Assembly (NCBI GenBank): GCA_963575745.1
Contig: CAUYUJ010015498.1
Coordinates: forward strand, 191,310 to 255,309
Reading direction: 5' to 3'
Length of the DNA stretch: 64,000 nucleotides
From: Prorocentrum cordatum
Taxonomy: Eukaryota > Sar > Dinophyceae > Prorocentrales > Prorocentraceae
Shown here: positions 56,985 to 64,000 of the stretch, piece by piece
Layout: every line of letters starts with the position of its first letter
Numbering within the stretch: position 1 is the first letter of the stretch
Notes under the pieces: model-generated
Seen by the model: the letters and a program-made list of their open reading frames with translations, nothing else
Databases searched by the model: none
What the model was told of the DNA's origin: nothing
Made by a program: the position numbers and the translations under genes

Positions 56985-57265
56985 TCCTGCTCCTCCTCCT
57001 CCTCCTCCTCCCTCCTCCTCCTCCTCCTCCTCCTCCTCCTCCTCCTCCTCCTCCTCCTCCTCCTCCTCCTCCTCTCCTCCTCCTCCTCCTCCTCCTCCTC
57101 CTCCTCCTCCTCCTCCTCCTCCTCCTCCTCCTCCTCCTCCTCCTCCTCCTCCTCCTCCTCCTCCTCCTCCTCCTCCTCCTCCTCCTCCTCCTCCTCCTCC
57201 TCCTCCTCCTCCTCCTCCTCCTCCTCCTCCTCCTCCTCCTCCTCCTCCTCCTCCTCTTTCTCCTT
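56985..57265 (+). repeat. (CCT)n array
   Basis: Over 80 CCT units, nearly pure, with two one- or two-base phase breaks. A (TGCC)n run follows at 57282-57302. Confidence 0.95.
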
Positions 57266-57399
57266 CTGCCTTCCTCCCTCCTGCCTGCCTGCCTGCCTGC
57301 CTATCGAGGGGAGGGGAGGAGCGCCCGCGTCCAGCAAGGAATGGGGGTTGGAGGAGCGATAGGACATCTAGGAGTTCGCCCGTCCTGAGACCTCGCTCT

Positions 57400-57700
57400 G
57401 GATGGAGGCGAGGTGGGAGGATGAGGAGCGGGAGGAGGAAGGAGGGTGGAGAGTCGAGGGGGTCGGAAGAGGAGGAGGAGGAGGAGGAGGAACGAAGGAG
57501 GAAAGGGGCCAGGAATAGGAACGAAGCAAAAGCGGGAGGCATGACGACGGGGAGGAGGGGGAGGAGCAGGAGGAGCAGGAGGAGCAGGGCCGCCGCTGCC
57601 TCGCGTGCCCCTCGTCCAGCCGAAATCTCTCGAGCCTCTCTGCCCTCCTCCCTCTGCGTTTCGCCATCGGCCCTCCTCCCCCATCCATCTTCCTCATCGT
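57400..57700. other. Purine-rich sequence, no gene
   Basis: GGA/GAG-rich patches at 57405-57515 and 57550-57585, with Arg/Gly/Glu frames only. Confidence 0.5.
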
Positions 57701-57704
57701 GACT

Positions 57705-58050
57705 CCTGCCTGTCGCATCCCGAGACGGGTCGGTAACTGGGGCGGGCCAGGCCTTTCGCCTGAGACTTCCCCACCACGCACGATCCTGAAGCTCAGAGTG
57801 CACACGAGCTTCGCGGACGGAGGGCGGGCGGTTATCAGCATCAGGGTCTCGCCTTAGCGCCGCGCGCACTCGCCTTGACAGTTTGCAGAGAGGTGGGTTG
57901 TTGTTGTTGTTCCAATGCGACTCTCACCTGAGCGCCGCCCGCATTCGTCTCGAATGTCTGCGAGGGCTTCCCGAATGGAGGGTGGGTCGTGTTCGAGATG
58001 CCCTTCGCGCCGCGCGCATTTGTCGCGAGAACTTCGCGGATGGAGGGGGG
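57705..58050 (+). repeat. Dispersed repeat family E, copy 4
   Basis: CTGTCGCATCCCGAGACG, GGGCCAGGCCTTTCGCCTGA and CACCACGCACGATCCTGAAG, then internal units with GCCTTAGCGCCGCGCGCACT and GGAGGG.GGGTCGTGTTCGA. CCT-rich sequence follows from 58205. Confidence 0.7.
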
Positions 58051-58760
58051 AGAAGGAGCAGAAAGGCGGCGATCGTCGCCTCCCCTGCGCCGCAGGCCAC
58101 TTCCCCGCACCGCACGGCGGCCGCCAGCCAGGGGGTGGTCCCGCCGCAGCGGCGGCGCTCCTCTCGCGCCCACGCGGGAGAGGGACAGGGGCCATATGTT
58201 TGAAGATGCGCCCCCTCCTCTTCGCCTCCTCCTCGTCCTCCTTTTTCTTGGTATGTCCCTCCTCCTCCTCATCCTCCTCCTCCTCCCGTACTGCCTTTGC
58301 AAGAACAGAGTGTCTGAACGCTAGCTTTCAGAATATCGTCAGGGGGCTCAGAGACCGCTTCGGGGAACGCCCAACTCAACTCAACTCCTCCTCCTCTCCG
58401 CCACTTCCATCCTCGTTCGACTGTGCGGGGGTGGAGGAGGCGGAAGTGGAGCGGGAAGCGAACTAGGAGAAAGAATGGGGGGGAGGGCGGAAGGAGGGAA
58501 GAGAGAGGAAAGAGGCAGAGGAGGATGATGAGGAGCGGTGGATGGCTAGCGCGAAGGGATGGAGGAGGAGAGCAACACGAGAGGGAGGGGATGGACACGG
58601 AGGAGTGGCGGAGGAGGAACAAAGAGGGAGAGGGGGAACACGGGTGGGAGAATGAGGAGGAGGAGGAAGAGAGGGAAGAGGAGGAAGGGAGGGTGACCAG
58701 AACAAACCCAGCAGCACGCAAACACACACACACACAACCACACACACACAACTCCCAACG
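58050..58760. repeat. CCT tracts, G/A-rich block and short (CA)n
   Basis: CCT-rich at 58208-58290, G/A-rich at 58420-58690, CA units at 58722-58752. No credible gene. Confidence 0.6.
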
Positions 58761-60415
58761 TCTTCACCATGATTTATGACAAGCAATCTGCTTCATTACC
58801 CCTTAAACAACGATAGCACACTATGCTTGGCAATCAGGCGGGAACTCCGTGTTGAAAAGGATCCGCCTTCTATCCCTATAGCTGTGAGAAGCCAGCGTGG
58901 AACCATAGATGCCAAAGAAAGATTCAACGATACCCCTTTTTGATTACCTACGTCCATGCATGTCACCGTTTCGAATTGAGCACGGGTCGTAGTCCATACA
59001 CGCGCGCGTTGACGCAGTGTAAGGTGGATTTGCGCTGCGGAAAGCCGAATCCTAACATAGTGTCATCATTTACCTGTATGCATGTTGGACGCTGTATTAA
59101 CCGCATGTGCCAGGCGCTGGAGGGAGAGATGCAGTGTGAGAAATAACCACTGTCAATGCGTATAGCTGCTGGAAGCATTTAGAAGTAAGGTAAAGGGCGC
59201 CCTGGCGAGAGTCTCAGTTTGAAAGCGAGTCGCACTACATATGTATGCACGACATTGCAATCATCATTTGATGGGATGTTCCAAGGCTTACGAATACGCT
59301 AGCACTATCAGGACTGGGCTGCAGGAGCCTTGACGGCCCAGACCACCACGTTGCAATAATTCCCACGTGGTCATGGGCGCTTGGGCGCTAGCCGCGTGGA
59401 CTGCTGGGGTGCAAATCCCGCCCAAACCAACCCCAACGCCCACCAAAACTCTTCCCAGAACCCGCTTGAAGGACTGAAAAGCCATTTCGTGAGCCCTGGT
59501 GGACCCCTTCTGTGGCTCTCCTGGGGGCCTCGTGTGCCGTCTTGGAGCCCTTGGTTTCCAGCACTGCAGGCCACACCCATTGAAACACATCATATCAGCA
59601 AAGCACCCTTACAGCGACATGGCTGCCCATGGGACGACCAAGCGATGCTGAGTCCTAGGATGTCCCACAAAATGGGACATTGTATGAGAAACCACCACCA
59701 TATAGCAATGTGGTTGACCGTGGACGACAGATGGGGTGACGGAGTTTCTGCTAATTCGCGTTAGAAGAAGATGATTATCTTCTTTTTGGCTTAGTCGAAT
59801 TACTAGTATTATGCTAATTCTTCTTCGTATTAACGGTCGTAGTATGCTTCTAATTACTCTTCTTGTTCCTCCTCCTCCTCCTCCTCGTCCTGAGAGGTTT
59901 CTTAGATGCTCCAGGCAAGGCCCCGAGAAGGTCCTGAGAGGGCTCCGAGCGGCGCTCGGCAGGCTGCCGACCGGCTCTTGCGAAGCTCTCACGAAGCCTT
60001 TCGAGTGGGCTCTTAGAGGGTCCCGAATTGCTCCTGAGAGGGTCCTGAATCAGGGCAGCCGCCTGCGTCTGCGAGCTAGGAAAAAACATTGTATCATGCT
60101 GTCTGGTGGAATCGACATACGCATATGGAAACTGTTCTTTGGACCCAAACGCGACATCACAATAACAACCGCAACAACACCACACGAACAAAAGAATCCG
60201 GCACCGAAGCGGTGACGCGCATGCAGCGGGCGGGATCGGTCGGCGCCGCAACCCTAAACAGTTCGGACCAAGCACCAGAAAGCGCGAAACGAGAAACGCA
60301 AACCCCAACCCTGGAAACGAAGAAGCCCAACGCTGGAAAAGGCGCCCGCAGCGCAACCGAGGAAACCCAGGCCCGAATATTGGAGCCAACAGCTCCCGGC
60401 AGCTCCACAGGCCTC
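58760..60415. other. No supported gene
   Basis: Less GC-rich, apparently unique sequence. A palindrome, ATGTCCCACAAAATGGGACAT, lies at 59660. A degenerate CCTGAGAGG/CCCGAGAAGG cluster (59888-60055) resembles the CCAAGAGGCC-type region at 31.7 kb. Short frames have no recognised domain. Confidence 0.4.
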
Positions 60416-60419
60416 ACCA

Positions 60420-60746
60420 ACGCAGCGTGCGTGCGTGCGTGCATGCGGGCGTGCGCGCGTGTGCGCGCGCGACCGAGCCCGCGTGTGTGGTGAGTGTGTG
60501 TGTGTGTGTCAGTGTGTGTGTGTGGGTGTTGTGTGTGTGTTGTGTGTGTGTTGTGTGTAATGTGTGTGTGTGTTGTGTTGTGCGTGCGAGTGTGTGCGTG
60601 TGTCTGTGCGTGTGTGTGTGGGTGGGTGTTTGGGTGTTTGTGTGTGCGTGTGTGTTTGTGTGTGTGTGTGTGCGCGGCGGAAGAGGTGCGCTCTCGACCC
60701 GCGAATCAAAACTGTGTGTGTCTGCGCGTGTGCGCGTGTGCGTGAG

Positions 60747-60779
<33 letters not shown>

Positions 60780-61150
60780 GTGTGCGCGTGTGTTTTTGTG
60801 TGTGTGTGGGTGGGTGTGTGGATGTGGATGTGGATGTGCGTGTGCGTGTGCGTGTGCGGGTGTGTGGATGTGTGGATGTGGATGTGCGTGTGCATGTGGG
60901 TTTGCGTGTGGATGTGCGTGTGCGTGTGCGTGTGGATGTGCGTGTGCGTGTGCGTGTGCGTGTGCGCGCGTGCGCGCGTGCGCCTCTGCGTCTCTGCGTC
61001 TCTGCGTCTCTGCGTCTCTGCGTCTCTGTGTCTCTGCGTCTCTGCGTCTCTGTCTCTGTGTGCGCGTGCGTGCGTGTGTGTGTGTGTGTGTGTGTATGTC
61101 TGGGTGTGTCTGTGTCTGTGTCTGTGTCTGTGTCTGTGTCTGTATCTGTA
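60420..61150 (+). repeat. (GT)n array with CTCTGCGT units
   Basis: TG/CG dinucleotides with GTGGAT units (60815-60945), TCTCTGCG octamers (60985-61055) and CTGTGT hexamers at the end. Cys/Val frames (plus) and His/Thr frames (minus) are artefacts. Confidence 0.9.
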
Positions 61151-61254
61151 CGTAGCACCCCGCAATTGCGGATAAGAGTGAGGGGGCGGGCGCGGGCGGC
61201 GCGGGCGTCGTCAAGCCGGCGGACCTCGTGGCCCCCACCTTCCCTGTCGATGGC

Positions 61255-61615
61255 GCTCTCCTCCTCCTCCTCCTCCTCTTCCTCTTCCTCCTCCTCTTCC
61301 TCCTCCTCCTCCTCCTCCTCCTCCTCTCCTCTTCCTCCTCCTCCTCTTCCTCGTCCTCGTCCTCGTCCTCATCGTCATCGTCGTCCTCCTCCTCCACCTC
61401 GTCCTCCTCCTCCGCCTCCTCTTCTTCCTCGTCCTCCCTCTCCCCCCTCGTCCTTCCATCATCGTCCTCCCATTGTCGTCATGTTCCTCCTCGTCCTCCT
61501 CCTCTTCCCCCCCTCCCGATCCTCCCCCCTCCTCCTCTTCGTCGTCGTCGACGTCGTCGTCGTCCCCTTCCTCCTCCTCCTCCTCCTCCTCCTCCTCCTC
61601 TTCCTCGTCCTCCTG
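61255..61615 (+). repeat. (CCT)n array
   Basis: CCT with CTT, CGT and CAT variants. Confidence 0.9.
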
Positions 61616-61985
61616 CAAAAGCAGCCCGCCGCAGGCGCCGAAAAAATTGGTTTGTACACTGAACGTGGTTTGGGTCGCGGGTTGGCCGCGGGTTCTCCAC
61701 CGGGAACGAATGCAAAAGATGCCCGCCGCAGGCGCCGAAAAATCTTGATTGTACCCTGAACGTGGTCGCGGGTGGGCCGCGGTTTCTCTACCTAGAACGA
61801 ATGCAAAAGATGCCTGCCGCAGGCGCCGAAAAATGTGGTTTGTACCCCCCTGAACGTGGTTTGGGTCGCGGGTTGGTCGCGAGTTGGTCGCGGGGTGGGT
61901 CGCGGGCTCTCCACCTGGAAGGAATGCAAAAAAGCCCGCCGCAGGCGCCAAAAATGTTGGTTTGTACCCTGAACGTGGTTTGGGT
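61616..61985 (+). repeat. ~75-125 bp tandem repeat, four units
   Basis: Each unit has GAATGCAAAAGATGCCCGCC, GCAGGCGCCGAAAAAT, a TTTGTACCCTGAACGTGG block and a GGGTCGCGGGT tail of variable length. The tail is the seed of the following heptamer-type array. Confidence 0.85.
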
Positions 61986-62335
61986 CGAAGGTGGGTCGCG
62001 GGTGGGTCGCGGGGTTGGTCGTGGGTGGGTCGCGGGTGGGTCGCGGGGTGGGTCGCGGGTGGGTCGCGGGTGGGTCGCGGGGTGGGCCGCGGGCGGGTCG
62101 CGGGGTGGGTCGCGGGTGGGTCGCGGGTGGGTCGAGGGGTGGGTCGTGGGGTGGGTCGCGGGTGGGTGGCGGGTGGGTCGCGGGTGGGTCGCGGGGTGGG
62201 TCGCGTGTGGGTCGCGGGGTGGGTCGCGGGGTGGGTCGCGGGTGGGTCGCGGGTGGGTCGCGGGTGGGTCGCGGGTGGGTCGCGGGGTGGGTCGCGGGTG
62301 GGTCGCGGGGCGGGGTGCGGGTGGGACGACGACAA
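61985..62335 (+). repeat. GGGTCGC-type array and CAACAA tail
   Basis: GGTGGGTCGCGGG units of 10-13 bp fill 61990-62325. An (AACAAC)n stretch follows at 62332-62382. Confidence 0.9.
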
Positions 62336-62459
62336 CAAACAACAACAACAAACAACAACAAACAACAACAAACAACAACAACACGAATCCGCACCGCGGA
62401 ATCCCACTTCAGCCACGCACCCAGGGACAGTGAATGACCGTTCGGCCCCCTCACTCTGA

Positions 62460-62476
62460 TCTGCGTCTGTATCTGT

Positions 62477-62523
<47 letters not shown>

Positions 62524-62690
62524 TGTCTGTGTCTGTGTCTGTGTCTGTGTCTGTGTCTGTGTCTGTGTCTGTGTCTGTGTCTGTGTCTGTGTCGTGTGTG
62601 TGTGTGTGTTTGCGTGTGTGCGTGTGTGCGTGTGTGCGTCTGCGTGTGCGTGCGTGCGTGCGTGCATGCGTGCATGCACGTACTTGGCCT
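62460..62690 (+). repeat. (CTGCGT)n/(CTGTGT)n then (GT)n array
   Basis: Hexamer units CTGCGT, then CTGTGT, then GT/CG dinucleotides. Confidence 0.9.
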
Positions 62691-62734
62691 CACCTTCGAT
62701 CTCAGATCACAGGACGACCACATAAAACAGAGAC

Positions 62735-63095
62735 TGCTGCCGATTGCTCGATAGACTCCAAATGGACCCAAAACACACACACACAATGAAATCGAACACC
62801 CTGTGCACGCTATTGTTCGCAGATATCGCCCGACTGGAACGGTGATGTTTGTCGGTTGTTGGTAGAATCCGAGCAGACCAACAAAAAACGAATTAGGTCG
62901 GCCCACCTGAATCCGGCCGACCAAGGGCAGTGATTTCTACCGGCTGCAAGGTAGCTTCCGAGCAGGCCCAAAATCACAAAATGTGGTCAATCCAGCGGTG
63001 CACACCATCTGTTCGCAGACAACGACCGACCTAGAACACCGGTTTCTGCCGGTAGCCCGGTGGACTTCGAGCATGCCCGAAATCATTAATTTTGG
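62735..63095 (+). repeat. Diverged ~110-120 bp tandem repeat
   Basis: Three to four units share (C/G)TGCACNC, TGTTCGCAGA, CGACC/CGACT, TTTCTGCCGGT..C and CTTCGAGCANGCCC.AAATCA. Sequence divergence is high. Confidence 0.65.
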
Positions 63096-63134
63096 GGGAA
63101 CCGTAGCACGCTTTTAAACAAACGTTTCATGATC

Positions 63135-64000
63135 ATGAAAGAGAGAGAGAGAGAGAGAGAAAGAAAGAAAGAAGAAAGTCATGGCGAGAGAGAGAGAGAG
63201 TTAGGGAGAGAGAGAGGGAAAGAGAGAGAGAGAGAGATTGTCAGGGAAAGCTGAGAGATAAGTTCAGACAGAGGGACTGAGAGAGATAATATGATGGTAC
63301 TACGAATGAGAAAAAGAGAGGGAGAGATGTGGAAAAAACAAAGACCAACTTGCAGAAAGGAACGCTCGGGGGAGAGAGAGCAAGAGAGAGAGGGATGTAT
63401 TATACAGATAGAGAAACATGAATAATAGCGGCAGGGAAAGGAAACAACACCAAACCAATTCGATACTGATATACAACGTACGTGTGTGTATACATGTGTA
63501 CATGTAGAGCGAGAGAGAAAGAGAAGGAAAGCAACAAAGAGAGAGACATAGAGAGAGAGAGAGAGAGAAACACATATGAGCAAGAGAACATGACCATGAG
63601 ACGCATGCACATGCACACACACACGCAAACACATGTATACACGTACGCTGACGAACCCGATTCAGAAACATAGGCAGGCAGGCAAGAGGGAACCAAGAAA
63701 TCTAGACAAGCGGACGAAGTCACCTAGCTAGGGCGGAGCGGTCGAAAAGCCTGGCCCGCGGGGCCCCGGCGGCAGCGTAGAAAACAACCATGATATTCAC
63801 GCACACACATACGCTGACGCACCAGACACAGACAGACTGGCAGGCATGCAAAAGAGACAGGCAGACTAGACTGACAGATTGGCAAAGCGAACATCGGGAG
63901 AGAGGGGAGAGAGAGAGAGAGAGAGAGAAAGAGAAAGAGAGGGTAAAAGAAAAACAAAGGGACAGACCGTCATTGGGTGATTTACCCACGCGCCCCCCCC
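63135..64000 (+). repeat. GA-rich degenerate repeats
   Basis: (GA)n and GAAAGA runs interspersed with unique sequence, short CA tracts (63604-63632, 63798-63812) and CAGGCA/CAGACAG motifs. Ser/Leu-rich minus frames are artefacts. Confidence 0.7.

Overview
This 64 kb window looks like nuclear DNA of a dinoflagellate. It is GC-rich and almost gene-free. It is packed with triplet and dinucleotide arrays and with foldback elements, and carries decayed retrotransposon and transposase remnants. Two short sites resemble the dinoflagellate spliced-leader exon (24646-24666 and 27752-27773), each directly after a CA array. I cannot name the species. I see no intact host gene and no rRNA, tRNA or CRISPR array.

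The recognisable protein-coding DNA is mobile-element debris: (1) a plus-strand non-LTR-type reverse transcriptase at about 37.8-40.9 kb, with the NAF and YADD motifs and C-terminal C2H2-like fingers; (2) a minus-strand retroelement 3' tail at 17.0-18.0 kb, with RNase H and a Cys-rich module; (3) a second, plus-strand tail of the same kind at 4.8-5.6 kb; (4) a minus-strand transposase-like pseudogene at 32.5-34.1 kb. Other weaker, broken coding-like stretches lie at 3.2, 4.1-4.5, 14.3-15.0, 24.7-25.8, 30.9-31.3, 42.5, 43.1-43.9 and 44.9-45.2 kb. In most of the broken frames the interruptions are in-frame TAG or TGA codons with the frame otherwise kept. I saw no TAA. This fits C-to-T decay of CAG and CGA codons.

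Non-coding layout. Small foldback/MITE families recur: a 171-173 bp family with CAGT-type ends beside TA (4 copies); a GGCGCTCCGCG palindrome family (5 copies and a fragment); a family ending in AAGAGTGACC (2 copies); a CACCACCAC foldback (2 copies); a nested-palindrome element at 10.0 kb; an AT-rich foldback bounded by TTAA at 27.9 kb; and a 1.05 kb hairpin at 36.1-37.2 kb. Longer dispersed repeats, called here C, D, E and F, recur two to four times. Family E is regularly flanked by CCT arrays and may have spread them.

Tandem arrays dominate the rest: CCT/GGA at many sites, CA at 24-27.7 kb, GT at 60.4-62.7 kb, CTA at 50.4-52.0 kb, a three-part higher-order repeat at 35.2-35.8 kb, a roughly 850 bp tandem duplication at 52.0-53.7 kb and a roughly 105 bp satellite at 54.0-56.3 kb. 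Most long open frames in the window are products of these arrays and are not genes. The coherent picture is repeated insertion of transposable elements, local duplication and microsatellite expansion, with no visible operon or pathway.
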